Counted from the stretch's first letter, positions 1-7,609 are shown. The stretch: 16,754 nt of DNA from Lachnospiraceae bacterium (GCA_024684155.1 JAIKXK010000230.1:1-16754); one strand, 5' to 3'. Notes: generated by a model from the letters alone, not told the origin. Translations and numbers: made by a program.

Positions 1-66
1 TTTCCTCCAATACAGGATGCTTATGTTGCATCACAAGTATATTATAAAGGAAAAAGTACAAAATAA
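1..66 (+). CDS. C-terminal tail of an unidentified upstream gene (partial)
   Basis: Frame 1 is open from the window edge and stops at TAA 64-66, giving a 21-residue tail that ends in ...YYKGKSTK. Its codons look like the coding style of the neighbours (A/T-ending third positions, common amino acids). A second frame is also open to 73, so the reading is not certain. There is too little to name a family. A sigma-A-type promoter follows within 25 bases, so this gene probably belongs to a separate transcription unit from the PH-domain gene. Confidence 0.4.
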   Translation, partial: FPPIQDAYVASQVYYKGKSTK

Positions 67-88
67 TTCTTAAATTTCTATTAATTTT

Positions 89-117
89 TTGTGAACAAAT
101 TATGTGTGTGGTATAAT
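89..117 (+). promoter_or_regulatory. Sigma-A promoter of the PH-domain / kinase-like unit
   Basis: The -35 box TTGTGA (89-94) is followed by 17 bases and a perfect -10 TATAAT (112-117). The -10 is preceded by TGG, an extended -10 element. Transcription would start near 123-125, shortly before the AAGGAG ribosome binding site at 133-138. Confidence 0.75.
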
Positions 118-149
118 TATTCCAACAAAGAAAAAGGAGACTGCTTATT

Positions 150-512
150 ATGTGGAGAGCTAGAAAAAGACTTTGGTGTGGGTTGCCTTGGACATTTACA
201 GTATATAGTTTTGATGAGGAGAGACTATTTGTAGATTCAGGTATTTTAAACAAACGCCAGGATGAGGTTCGCTTATATAGAGTTCAGGATCTTACCGTTA
301 CAAGAAGTTTGATTCAAAGAATATTTGGACTAGGAACCATTCATCTATCTACCAAGGATCAGACCATGGGAAATTTTGATTTAATAAATCTCCGTGATGT
401 TATGGATGTAAAAGAAGATTTGTCACGTAAGGTAGAAGCGCAAAGAGATAAGAAGAGAGTTTCTGTACGTGAATTTATTGGAGACGACGATACGGATATT
501 GATGACATGTAA
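150..512 (+). CDS. Small bacterial PH-domain protein (YdbS/DUF304 type)
   Basis: This 120-residue protein fits the bacterial pleckstrin-homology family (bPH_2, formerly DUF304). It has alternating beta strands with the typical run of a basic N-terminus, a strand giving F-x-V-x-S-F-D-E-x-R-L, then DEVRLYRVQDLTVTRS and a late strand GTIHLSTKD. Most family members of this type are longer and carry two membrane helices before the PH fold. This one is a stand-alone domain with at most a weakly hydrophobic start, and its tail is strongly acidic (DDDTDIDDM). The start is supported by AAGGAG 12 bases upstream. It lies 13 bases before the kinase-like gene and shares its promoter, so the two are probably co-transcribed. 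The cellular role of these proteins is generally unknown; family assignment is moderately secure. Confidence 0.75.
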   Translation: MWRARKRLWCGLPWTFTVYSFDEERLFVDSGILNKRQDEVRLYRVQDLTVTRSLIQRIFGLGTIHLSTKDQTMGNFDLINLRDVMDVKEDLSRKVEAQRDKKRVSVREFIGDDDTDIDDM

Positions 513-525
513 AGGGGGCGATAAT

Positions 526-1128
526 ATGTATCCGGTGATTACAATTAGCCGTGAATTCGGTAGTGGGGGACACAGCATTGGCAAAAAGGTGGCAGAGGCA
601 CTAAATATACCTTTTTACGATGGTGAAATTGTAAATCAGGTAGCACAGGAAAGTGGTTACGCAAAGGAATTAATTGAGGAACAGGGAGAACATACATCAG
701 CTAGTAACAAATGGTTTGATATTTCAACTGCATCAGCTATGTATTTTCAGAGCCCTCAGGATGAAATCTTTTTAGCGCAAAGAAAAGTGATTCTAGACTG
801 TGCAAAAAAGGGACCTTGCGTAATTGTAGGAAGATGCTCTGATTATATTTTAAAAAATGAGGAAATCTTTTCTGTTCATGTTCTAATTCATGCAGATATG
901 GAACACAGAATTGAGCGTGTATTAGAACGCTATGGTGAAAACCCTGATGTGAGTGTGAAAAAGCGTATTCAAAAGAAGGATAAACAACGTCGTACTTATT
1001 ATCGTTACTATACCGACCAGCATTGGGGTGATTACGAAAACTATGACTTAGCATTAAATAGCGGAACTTTAGGAGAAGAAAACTGCGTAAAAGCAATTTG
1101 CGAATTGGCGCAGAATTTATCGAAGTAA
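526..1128 (+). CDS. Cytidylate-kinase-like family protein
   Basis: The 200-residue product matches the cytidylate-kinase-like family (Cytidylate_kin2). It begins with MYPVITISREFGSGGHSIGKK, where the GSGGHSIGK loop (about residues 12-20) is the nucleotide-binding P-loop, and later has IVGRCSDYIL and a basic lid-like stretch KKDKQRRTYYRYYT before a conserved-looking YDLALNSGTLG. The family is common in Firmicutes and distinct from housekeeping Cmk; its true substrate is generally not established. I chose ATG 526 because AAAGGGGG (511-518) sits at normal distance and the motif starts at once; a longer in-frame start at 469 would overlap the preceding gene by 44 bases and adds no family sequence. 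It is co-transcribed with the PH-domain gene and ends at a strong terminator. Confidence 0.85.
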   Translation: MYPVITISREFGSGGHSIGKKVAEALNIPFYDGEIVNQVAQESGYAKELIEEQGEHTSASNKWFDISTASAMYFQSPQDEIFLAQRKVILDCAKKGPCVIVGRCSDYILKNEEIFSVHVLIHADMEHRIERVLERYGENPDVSVKKRIQKKDKQRRTYYRYYTDQHWGDYENYDLALNSGTLGEENCVKAICELAQNLSK

Positions 1129-1134
1129 TAAAAA

Positions 1135-1174
1135 CCGGCTGAGAGAATTATTGATTCTCTCCGCCGGATTTTTT
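1135..1174. terminator. Bidirectional intrinsic terminator between converging genes
   Basis: A 14-base stem (1135-1148 with 1154-1167, one mismatch) encloses the loop TATTG and is followed by a T tract (1169-1174). On the other strand the same stem is followed by TTTTTA (complement of 1130-1134). It ends the kinase-like gene in one direction. In the other direction the last codons of the EamA gene, including its stop, form part of the stem, so one hairpin serves both units. Confidence 0.9.
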
Positions 1175-2023
1175 CTTTGTTATGATAAACATTAAAATGC
1201 CAGCACCGCAGATGATGCCATAACCTGCAAAGCTTAAGGCGTCTGGAAGCTCTCCTAATACAATCATACCAAGAAGAGCTGCAAAGATAATCTGGGTATA
1301 ATCATACACAGAAATTTCTCTTGCTGGGGCATGAGAATAGGCTGCGGTAATGCTAAACTGTCCACCGGTGGCAGCAAGGCCTGCTAAAAGTAAAAAGAGA
1401 AGCTGCGTTCCGCTTAATGGAGTATAATTATAAAGGCTAAAAGGTATGGACATAATGCAGGAAAATACTGAGAAAAATAAAACAATGACAGGTCCTTTTA
1501 CACCATGAGTAGAGGCAAGGCGCACATTGGTATAGGCAAGACCTGCACTCATACCTCCGATGACCCCAATGAAAGCCGGAAAGGTGGTAAGGCTATCTAC
1601 CCCAGGTTTTAAAATTAAAAGTGTTCCAAAGAAGGCAATGATGACACAAAGTGCCTGATAAGGTTTTACTTTTTCTTTTAATAAAAAGAATGAGAATATA
1701 ATGGCAAAAAATGGAGATAGTTTATTTAACATATTTGCATCGGCAATTACTAAGTGATCTACTGCGTAGAAATTACAAAAGATACCGATGGTTCCAAAAA
1801 GGGAACGGGAGATTAAATATTTATAGTTTTGTCTGTCTCCTACAGTAAAAGGAATTTTGTTTTTTAACATAACACCCAGAGCAAAAAAGATGGCTACAAG
1901 GTTTCTGAAAAAGCTTTTTTCAAAGGAAGAGATATCTCCAGAAAGCTTTAAAAACAGCGTCATACAGGCAAAACAAAAACCTGCGCATATAATATACAAA
2001 ATACCTTTGTTTTTCTCAGTCAT
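1148..2023 (-). CDS. EamA-domain (DMT superfamily) transporter
   Basis: The 291-residue protein is an integral membrane protein with about ten hydrophobic helices in two EamA repeats, the usual size and layout of drug/metabolite exporters such as RhaT/YdcZ-like EamA proteins. Recognisable pieces are an early F-C-A-C-M-T-L-F helix, the SRSLFGTIGIFCNFYAVDHL segment, L-L-K-E-K-V-K-P before a helix in the first repeat, and L-G-E-L-P-D-A at the equivalent place in the second repeat. The start at 2023 is preferred over an ATG at 2035 because the latter ATG overlaps the ribosome binding site GAGGTG (complement of 2028-2033). The substrate cannot be read from sequence; amino-acid or metabolite efflux is typical. 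It is transcribed divergently from the arginase-like gene with only 54 bases between. Confidence 0.88.
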   Translation of the reverse strand: MTEKNKGILYIICAGFCFACMTLFLKLSGDISSFEKSFFRNLVAIFFALGVMLKNKIPFTVGDRQNYKYLISRSLFGTIGIFCNFYAVDHLVIADANMLNKLSPFFAIIFSFFLLKEKVKPYQALCVIIAFFGTLLILKPGVDSLTTFPAFIGVIGGMSAGLAYTNVRLASTHGVKGPVIVLFFSVFSCIMSIPFSLYNYTPLSGTQLLFLLLAGLAATGGQFSITAAYSHAPAREISVYDYTQIIFAALLGMIVLGELPDALSFAGYGIICGAGILMFIITKKKSGGENQ

Positions 2024-2054
2024 ATTACACCTCATAAATAAATTTACGTGAATT

Positions 2055-2060
2055 ATTATA
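2055..2060 (-). promoter_or_regulatory. Probable -10 element of the EamA gene
   Basis: On the minus strand this is a perfect TATAAT, about 30 bases before the EamA start codon and correctly placed for a short leader. No good -35 box lies 16-18 bases further upstream, so the promoter is only partly supported. Confidence 0.4.
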
Positions 2061-2077
2061 GAAGAAAGGAAAAATGG

Positions 2078-2755
2078 ATGATAGAGGAAATATATCTAAA
2101 TCTTTCGGGAATATACGATGGTTTTGTGTCTGAAATTAATTTAACCAATGTTTCAAGCACCAATTGCTATTGTGACGACTATGCAAAGAAAATTCTTCGA
2201 GATAAACTAAAAGATTTAACGCCAGAGGGATTACATTTTATTGACAGTGGGAATTATCATTACCTTTCTTATTTTTTCTTAGAGAAAATAAAGGAAGATT
2301 TTGCGCTGATATTGATTGATCATCATCCGGATTATCAGCCTCCATCTTTTGGAGATATTTTATCCTGTGGTGGTTGGGTGAAAACAGCTAATGATACTCT
2401 TCCTCATTTAAAAAGAGTTTATATGATTGAAGTGGACGAGGGATTGTATGGGCAGTTAAAAGAAGTGCCTGAAAATGTTTGTCTGCTGAAGAAAGATGAA
2501 ATTGGGAAAATAGCGAAAGATTTACCAATCTATATTTCTATAGATAAGGATGCCCTTTGTGAAAAAGATGCTGCAACAGATTGGGATCAGGGGGATATGA
2601 AAATCGAGGAATTGATGGAGGTATTACATCAGTTACAACATTACAAAATTATCGGTATAGATGTGTCCGGAGAAAAAAAGGAAATGCCTACAGATAAAGA
2701 AAAAATAAAGAACAAAAAAACAAATGAATTCATACGTAAATCTTTAGACTTATGA
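2078..2755 (+). CDS. Arginase-superfamily protein
   Basis: The 225-residue product has the metal-site pattern of the ureohydrolase (arginase/agmatinase) superfamily: an N-terminal GNYHYLS with a candidate His ligand, DHHPD at residues 81-85 (equivalent to DAHxD), and SIDKDALCE around residues 155-163 (equivalent to SxDxDxxDP), then a TDWDQG segment and a late GIDVSGE. This marks it as a small divergent branch, shorter than true arginases (about 300 residues). Substrate is unknown; it should not be called arginase. The ATG at 2078 is chosen because AAAGGA (2065-2070) lies 7 bases upstream, whereas the in-frame GTG at 2048 has no ribosome binding site. The C-terminus is unusually lysine-rich. 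The next gene begins 54 bases on. Confidence 0.75.
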   Translation: MIEEIYLNLSGIYDGFVSEINLTNVSSTNCYCDDYAKKILRDKLKDLTPEGLHFIDSGNYHYLSYFFLEKIKEDFALILIDHHPDYQPPSFGDILSCGGWVKTANDTLPHLKRVYMIEVDEGLYGQLKEVPENVCLLKKDEIGKIAKDLPIYISIDKDALCEKDAATDWDQGDMKIEELMEVLHQLQHYKIIGIDVSGEKKEMPTDKEKIKNKKTNEFIRKSLDL

Positions 2756-2773
2756 GATGGGCTATGGTAGAAT
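2744..2773 (+). promoter_or_regulatory. Possible promoter of the EAL-domain gene
   Basis: TAGAAT (2768-2773) is preceded by TGG (extended -10), and a poor -35 (TTAGAC, 2744-2749) lies 18 bases upstream. It overlaps the end of the arginase-like gene. No terminator is visible between the two genes, so read-through is also possible. Confidence 0.35.
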
Positions 2774-2808
2774 GAATAGAGATAACTCAGTACTGGGTGG
2801 AGAGAGAT

Positions 2809-4725
2809 ATGAGTTGGAATTTTGATTATGATATTTGTGCAATTATCTTTATTAGCACACTTATAATTTATTATGGATATCGTAAGTGTTTACCACTGAC
2901 TTATAATAAGCTTTTTCAGTGGCTAATGGTATCTTCAGTTCTTGTGGCAGTTACAGATGTAGTGGGCTCCGTTGTGGCAGTCCAGGGAAAGTCTGTATCA
3001 ATTTCCCTTATTTATATTATAAATATTACTTATTATATCGTTTTAACATTTACACCTATGATATTTGGCAGTTATGTCGCTGCCATCATTAAAAAGCCGA
3101 TTCGTGAATCTCGATATTTGATGAATTATGTGTTCGCAATTCCAGGTATCATTGTAATGGCAATAGCTATTACGACACCTATGACAGGAGCATTATTCTC
3201 AGTGGATACAGATCATATCTTCCATTATGGAAATTGGAGAATTTCGATTTTTATTGAAACGATGTTTTATTTGGTTACATCTGGAATTCAGGTGATTAAA
3301 TATAGGGCGAAAGTAAAAAAAGTGATTCGTTATTCCATTTATATTTATATTTTAACCACTGCTGCTGGTCATGTCTGTCAGATGTTCTACACACCTTATG
3401 TTCAAACGGTATCATTAAGTGCTACCATTGGTCTTTTAATTATGTTTTTAGCTTATCAAAATCCTGACTATGACAGAGATAGAAAAACAGGAATGTATCG
3501 TGAAAATGGAATTCGAAAGATTATTAATGAGGATAGACTTTACGGTAAGAATCGTCCGGTAGCCGGAATTGCATTTGACAACTATGAACATATTCGGGCT
3601 GTATATGGGGAAGAAACAGCCAATGAAGTTGTGCAAAATGTTGCAAAATATTTACAGGTAACTTTTCCGGAAAATGATAAATTTTATGTTCACAAAGGAA
3701 GGGTAATTGCGTTCTTTGACGGCAATATTGAAACTCTTCGATTCTTTAGAAATACTATTACCGAACGATGTAAGATGCCCTTTGAATTTAAAGGAGGAGA
3801 TGTTTATTTATCCCCGGTATTTATCTTTACCCTAGAAGACATTAAGGTAGAATCCTTTGAAGAATTTAAAGCATCCATGACCATTGCATTCCAGCGAGCG
3901 ATTGAACAGGGAAAAGGATGCGTCATTCGATTGACGGAGGAAATGCATCAGGAAGCGATTCGTGGAATAAAAATAGATCGAGCCTTAAAAAAGGCACTTT
4001 CTGAAGATAGTTTACTGGTATATTATCAGCCCATTTATGATACCATAGAAAAACGCATGGCTTCCGCGGAAGCTTTGGTTCGTATTCATGATGAAGAACT
4101 TGGAATGATTTATCCGGATGAATTTATTTGGCGAGCAGAAGAAAACGGAAGTATTTTAAGTTTAGGAGAACAGGTTTTTCGAAAGGTATGTGCGTTTATA
4201 AATCAACATAATATGGAGGAAATGGGCTTATCCTTTATTGAAATCAATCTTTCCCCTCTTCAGTGTATACGAAAACAGTTGGCGTTAGAGTTTGAAAAGA
4301 TTATTGAAGAATATAATATAGATCCGAAATATTTAAATTTAGAGATTACAGAAACTTCCACAGGAGATATTGATGTGATTCGTGAGAATATGAATCAATT
4401 ATCGAAAAAGGGTGTAGGATTTGCCTTAGATGATTACGGAACCGGTTATTCTAATTTAGTAAATGTTATGGGACTGCCTCTTGATATTATAAAGATTGAT
4501 AAGTCTTTAGTTTGGAGCTTCTTTAATGAAGGAAGTGAATTACTTTATAGTGTCATTGAGACTTTTATAAAAGGAGACTTTAAGCTGGTAATGGAAGGCG
4601 TAGAAACAAAGGAAATGGCTGATAAACTGGCAGAAATGGGATGTCATTATGAGCAGGGCTTCTATTATTCAAAACCGATTCCGGAAGAAGATTTTGTAAG
4701 CTTTGTAAAGGAGTACAATAAATAA
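2809..4725 (+). CDS. Membrane-bound c-di-GMP phosphodiesterase with degenerate GGDEF
   Basis: The 638-residue protein has about seven hydrophobic helices in residues 1-215, then a GGDEF-like domain (about 225-375), then an EAL domain (about 395-638). The GGDEF domain lacks the signature: the expected place reads H-K-G-R-V-I-A-F-F, so it cannot be an active diguanylate cyclase and may be a regulatory GTP-binding or structural module. The EAL domain keeps the key residues: E421-A-L, the Asn of INLSPLQC, the Glu of LEITET, D541-D542 in DDYGTGYS, the Lys of IKIDKS, the Glu of EGVET and the QG of QGFYYSKP. It should therefore cleave c-di-GMP to pGpG at the inner face of the membrane, in response to an unknown signal sensed by the helices. 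ATG 2809 has GGAG 6 bases upstream; a GTG at 2797 has none. Confidence 0.9.
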   Translation: MSWNFDYDICAIIFISTLIIYYGYRKCLPLTYNKLFQWLMVSSVLVAVTDVVGSVVAVQGKSVSISLIYIINITYYIVLTFTPMIFGSYVAAIIKKPIRESRYLMNYVFAIPGIIVMAIAITTPMTGALFSVDTDHIFHYGNWRISIFIETMFYLVTSGIQVIKYRAKVKKVIRYSIYIYILTTAAGHVCQMFYTPYVQTVSLSATIGLLIMFLAYQNPDYDRDRKTGMYRENGIRKIINEDRLYGKNRPVAGIAFDNYEHIRAVYGEETANEVVQNVAKYLQVTFPENDKFYVHKGRVIAFFDGNIETLRFFRNTITERCKMPFEFKGGDVYLSPVFIFTLEDIKVESFEEFKASMTIAFQRAIEQGKGCVIRLTEEMHQEAIRGIKIDRALKKALSEDSLLVYYQPIYDTIEKRMASAEALVRIHDEELGMIYPDEFIWRAEENGSILSLGEQVFRKVCAFINQHNMEEMGLSFIEINLSPLQCIRKQLALEFEKIIEEYNIDPKYLNLEITETSTGDIDVIRENMNQLSKKGVGFALDDYGTGYSNLVNVMGLPLDIIKIDKSLVWSFFNEGSELLYSVIETFIKGDFKLVMEGVETKEMADKLAEMGCHYEQGFYYSKPIPEEDFVSFVKEYNK

Positions 4726-4760
4726 AAATGTAATTTTTTAAAAGTTTTAATAAATTTATA

Positions 4761-4789
4761 TTGCAAATAAAGATAAAGGGTTTTATAAT
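4761..4789 (+). promoter_or_regulatory. Sigma-A promoter of the sulfoquinovose operon
   Basis: TTGCAA (4761-4766), a 17-base spacer and a perfect TATAAT (4784-4789) make a near-consensus promoter. The -10 lies within the left arm of the terminator of the preceding gene, so a transcript starting here (near 4796) begins at the terminator loop and cannot form that hairpin. A second hairpin (4816-4824 with 4836-4844, 9 bp) can form in its leader. Confidence 0.7.
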
Positions 4790-4830
4790 TAATTAAAAGA
4801 TTTAATTAATTGAAAACCCTTTTTAATTTT
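4775..4830 (+). terminator. Intrinsic terminator of the EAL-domain gene
   Basis: AAAGGGTTTT...AATTAATTAAA (4775-4797) pairs with the complementary arm at 4801-4822 around a 3-base loop, with one small bulge, and is followed by a T-rich run to 4830. It stops the upstream unit and contains the -10 of the next operon. Confidence 0.8.
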
Positions 4831-4886
4831 GCACAAAAAAGGGTAGGAGAGGGGGTTATCCTATTAACTTAGCATTACTAGAAAAA

Positions 4887-6833
4887 ATGGAATTAACCGT
4901 GGGCCAGGGAGAAAATAATTTCACCATGAGCCGGGGCAGCTTTGTATATAACCAAACCTTTTTTCATAAAGAGGTTTGTCGTCTCATAAAAAAAGAAGAA
5001 ATCCCAAAGGGTTTCATTCTTCACTTTGAGGATTCGAAGCAGGTACATAGAATTTCTGTTCAAGAGGAAGATGGAAAAATTTCTGCAGATTATATGGATG
5101 AAGTTCCGTCAGATGTAAATCGCTTTTGGCTTAAAATTCCAACAAATCCAGATGAAAAGATATATGGATGTGGAGAAACATACTCAAAGTTCAACCTGAA
5201 AGGGGAAAAGGTTCGAATTTGGGTAGCCGAACATCAAAATGTAAATCGTATCTCAAAAAAAGTAATTAAGCGTGCCACCATAGGACGAATTATTGGAAAA
5301 CAACCAAAGAAAACCATGAAGTTTTCAAAATATGAATCCTACTATGCGCAACCTACCTTTACATCATCAGACAAATATTATGTTCATGTATATACCAATG
5401 CATATAGCGAGTTTGATTTCTCAAAACCAGATTCCATTACCTTCTATTTACAGGAGGCACCACATTTTGTTATGGAGTCAGGGAAAAGCTTTGAAGAAGT
5501 GTCAGAAAAACTTTCGGCTTTACTTGGCCGTGTAGATGCTCTTCCGGATTGGATATATGATGGTGCAATTTTAGCTGTGCAGGAAGGCTGCGAAGCCATT
5601 GATAAAAAATTAAAAAAAGCTCAAGATGCCGGAGTCAGGGTTTGTGGAATCTGGTCTCAGGACTGGTCAGGCTGCAGGCGAACAGGCTTTGGCTACCAGG
5701 TAATGTGGAATTGGGAATGGGACAAAGAACTCTATGTAGACCTGGACAAAAAGATAAAAGAATGGGATACAAAAGGGGTGAAATTCCTTGGATATATCAA
5801 TCCATTTATGGCTATAGAAAAGCGATTATATGAATACGCTTCAAAAAAAGGCTATTGCGTCAAGGATAAGGAAGGAAAGGATTATTTAGTTACCATTACT
5901 ACCTTCCCTGCAGCAATGATTGATTTTACAAATCCAGAGGCTTATGAATGGTACAAAGGTCTAATTAAAGAAAATATGATTGGACTTGGTCTAGGAGGAT
6001 GGATGGCTGATTTTGGCGAATATCTTCCGGTAGATGCAGTACTTTATTCTGGAGAAGATGCAGCTGTAATTCATAACCAGTGGCCTGCAATCTGGGCAAA
6101 GATGAATCGGGAAGCAATCAGGGAGTGTGGTAAAGAAGGAGAAGTATTTTTCTTTACAAGAGCTGGACATACAGGAACTATTGCTTCATCTACCATGATG
6201 TGGACAGGTGATCAACACGTAGATTGGTCTGTGGATGATGGGCTGATCTCCACAGTACCGGCAACCCTTTCTCTTGCAATGTCAGGTTATGGAGTAACCC
6301 ATTCGGATGCAGGCGGATATACCACTTATGGAAAATTACTTTCCAGAAGTAAGGAACTGTTAATGAGATGGGAAGAGATGAATGCATTTACACCACTGCT
6401 TCGAACCCATGAAGGTAATCAGCCTGTAAACGATGTACAGTTCGATGATGATTTGGAATTATTAAATCAGATGGCAAAGTGTTCCCAAATGCATTTCGCC
6501 TTAAAATCATACTTAATTGATTTGGTAAAGGATCAGACAAAGAAAGGGACCCCTGTAATGCGACCATTGTTTTATCACTATGATGAACCTTTGGCCTATA
6601 CGGAAATGACAGAGTATCTATTAGGAAGAGATATGCTTGTAGCACCTATTTATGAGGAGGGAACAACTTCTCGTCAGGTTTATTTACCAGAGGATACCTG
6701 GGTACATCTATTTACAAAGAAAGAATACAAGGGCGGGAACTATTCTATAGAGGCTCCTATGGGATGCCCACCAGTATTTATAAAAAAGGATTCGGCCAGA
6801 TTTGAAGAATTAATGATGGTGGCAAATCCGTAA
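4887..6833 (+). CDS. yihQ: GH31 sulfoquinovosidase-like enzyme (YihQ type)
   Basis: The 648-residue protein aligns without gaps over the catalytic barrel to E. coli YihQ as I recall it. The nucleophile D375 lies in GGWMADFGEYLP, the acid/base D442 in WTGDQHVDWS, and the pocket residues Q232, Q258, W274 and Y478 match YihQ Q262, Q288, W304 and Y508. YihQ releases sulfoquinovose from plant sulfolipid headgroups. One key difference: the sulfonate-binding Arg301 of YihQ is Q271 here (TACCAGGTAATGTGG), so true SQ activity is not assured. The N-terminus is some 30-45 residues shorter than YihQ. No ribosome binding site precedes ATG 4887; the only strong one (GGAGAGGGGG, 4846-4855) stands 8 bases before an in-frame ATT at 4863, and ATG 4926 is another option. 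The start is thus unsettled. It is the first gene of the operon; no signal peptide is visible, so the enzyme acts in the cytoplasm. Confidence 0.85.
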   Translation: MELTVGQGENNFTMSRGSFVYNQTFFHKEVCRLIKKEEIPKGFILHFEDSKQVHRISVQEEDGKISADYMDEVPSDVNRFWLKIPTNPDEKIYGCGETYSKFNLKGEKVRIWVAEHQNVNRISKKVIKRATIGRIIGKQPKKTMKFSKYESYYAQPTFTSSDKYYVHVYTNAYSEFDFSKPDSITFYLQEAPHFVMESGKSFEEVSEKLSALLGRVDALPDWIYDGAILAVQEGCEAIDKKLKKAQDAGVRVCGIWSQDWSGCRRTGFGYQVMWNWEWDKELYVDLDKKIKEWDTKGVKFLGYINPFMAIEKRLYEYASKKGYCVKDKEGKDYLVTITTFPAAMIDFTNPEAYEWYKGLIKENMIGLGLGGWMADFGEYLPVDAVLYSGEDAAVIHNQWPAIWAKMNREAIRECGKEGEVFFFTRAGHTGTIASSTMMWTGDQHVDWSVDDGLISTVPATLSLAMSGYGVTHSDAGGYTTYGKLLSRSKELLMRWEEMNAFTPLLRTHEGNQPVNDVQFDDDLELLNQMAKCSQMHFALKSYLIDLVKDQTKKGTPVMRPLFYHYDEPLAYTEMTEYLLGRDMLVAPIYEEGTTSRQVYLPEDTWVHLFTKKEYKGGNYSIEAPMGCPPVFIKKDSARFEELMMVANP

Positions 6834-6922
6834 AGGTCCTAAAGGACAGATTCAATTTAGGTTTCATCACCACAAAGGGTGACACAAATACACATTATAA
6901 AAGTTATATGGAGGAACAAAAA
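6834..6922 (+). other. Intergenic segment with short hairpins
   Basis: The 89-base gap between the GH31 and transaldolase genes holds two small inverted repeats: GTCCT/AGGAC (6836-6840 with 6843-6847; alternatively CCTAAA with TTTAGG at 6856-6861) and TCACC/GGTGA (6867-6871 with 6878-6882). Neither has a T tract, so they are not terminators. They could be mRNA processing or stability elements. No convincing promoter was found. Confidence 0.3.
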
Positions 6923-7609
6923 ATGAAATACTTTTTAGACAGTGCAAAAATGGATGAAATTAAGGAAGCTTATGAAACTTTTGGTATTGATGGTGTAACC
7001 ACAAACCCTAAGCACATTATGTTATCAGGAAAGCCTTTTATGACAGCGATTAAGGATATGGCTGACTGGGCAAATGAACAGGGCTTTAAAGATTACAATG
7101 ATTTCCCTATTTCTGTTGAAGTAAATCCTCATTTAGATGATGCTGACGAAATGATTAAAATGGCACGTGAGATTTCATCTCTTTCTAAGTGCTTTGTTAT
7201 TAAAATTCCTTGTACAGAAGCTGGATGTACAGCTGCTCGTAAATTAGAGAAGGAAGGAATCCGTACAAATCTTACTTTAGTATTCTCACCTGCTCAGGCA
7301 TTATTTGCAGGAAAATATGGATGTAAATTCGTTTCACCTTTCATTGGATGGAAGGAACAAAACGGAGAAGACTGCAAGCAGTATATTCAGGACATTGTAG
7401 ATATCTATGCAAACTTTGGATTTATTGGAGAAACAGAAATTATTTGCGCTGCAATTCGTTCACCTAAGCAGTTCGTGGATTGTGCAGTTGCAGGTGCTGA
7501 CTGCGTAACAGCAGGCCTTGCAGTATACAAAGATGCCATGCATCATGCCTTCACAGATCAAGGAATGAAGACTTTCCAGGATGCATGGGATAACACAGCA
7601 GGCAACTAA
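6923..7609 (+). CDS. sftT: 6-deoxy-6-sulfofructose transaldolase (SftT-like)
   Basis: The 228-residue product belongs to the small transaldolase / fructose-6-phosphate aldolase family. Family residues present are D6 in YFLDSAK, N28 in GVTTNP, and the Schiff-base lysine K94 in FVIKIPCTEAG, followed by the RTNLTLVFSPAQA strand. In the sulfo-transaldolase pathway known from Bacillus and gut Firmicutes, such an enzyme transfers dihydroxyacetone from sulfofructose to glyceraldehyde-3-phosphate, giving fructose-6-phosphate and 3-sulfolactaldehyde. Its placement between a YihQ-like GH31 and a sulfolactaldehyde-reductase-like gene is the main reason to prefer this over ordinary transaldolase. ATG 6923 has GGAGG 8 bases upstream; the in-frame ATG at 6908 overlaps that site and is rejected. 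Substrate is inferred from context, not from recognised sulfonate-binding residues. Confidence 0.82.
   Translation: MKYFLDSAKMDEIKEAYETFGIDGVTTNPKHIMLSGKPFMTAIKDMADWANEQGFKDYNDFPISVEVNPHLDDADEMIKMAREISSLSKCFVIKIPCTEAGCTAARKLEKEGIRTNLTLVFSPAQALFAGKYGCKFVSPFIGWKEQNGEDCKQYIQDIVDIYANFGFIGETEIICAAIRSPKQFVDCAVAGADCVTAGLAVYKDAMHHAFTDQGMKTFQDAWDNTAGN

Noticed and set aside
737..1096. Long open frame on the minus strand inside the kinase-like gene
   Set aside because: It is antisense to a well-supported family gene, has no ribosome binding site and its product has no recognisable composition or motif.
1857..2051. Plus-strand open frame opposite the EamA start
   Set aside because: It is the complement of the EamA N-terminal coding region and lacks an independent promoter or ribosome binding site.
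6190..6645. Two minus-strand open frames inside the GH31 gene
   Set aside because: Both are shadows of the GH31 coding frame around its catalytic region, with no start signals.
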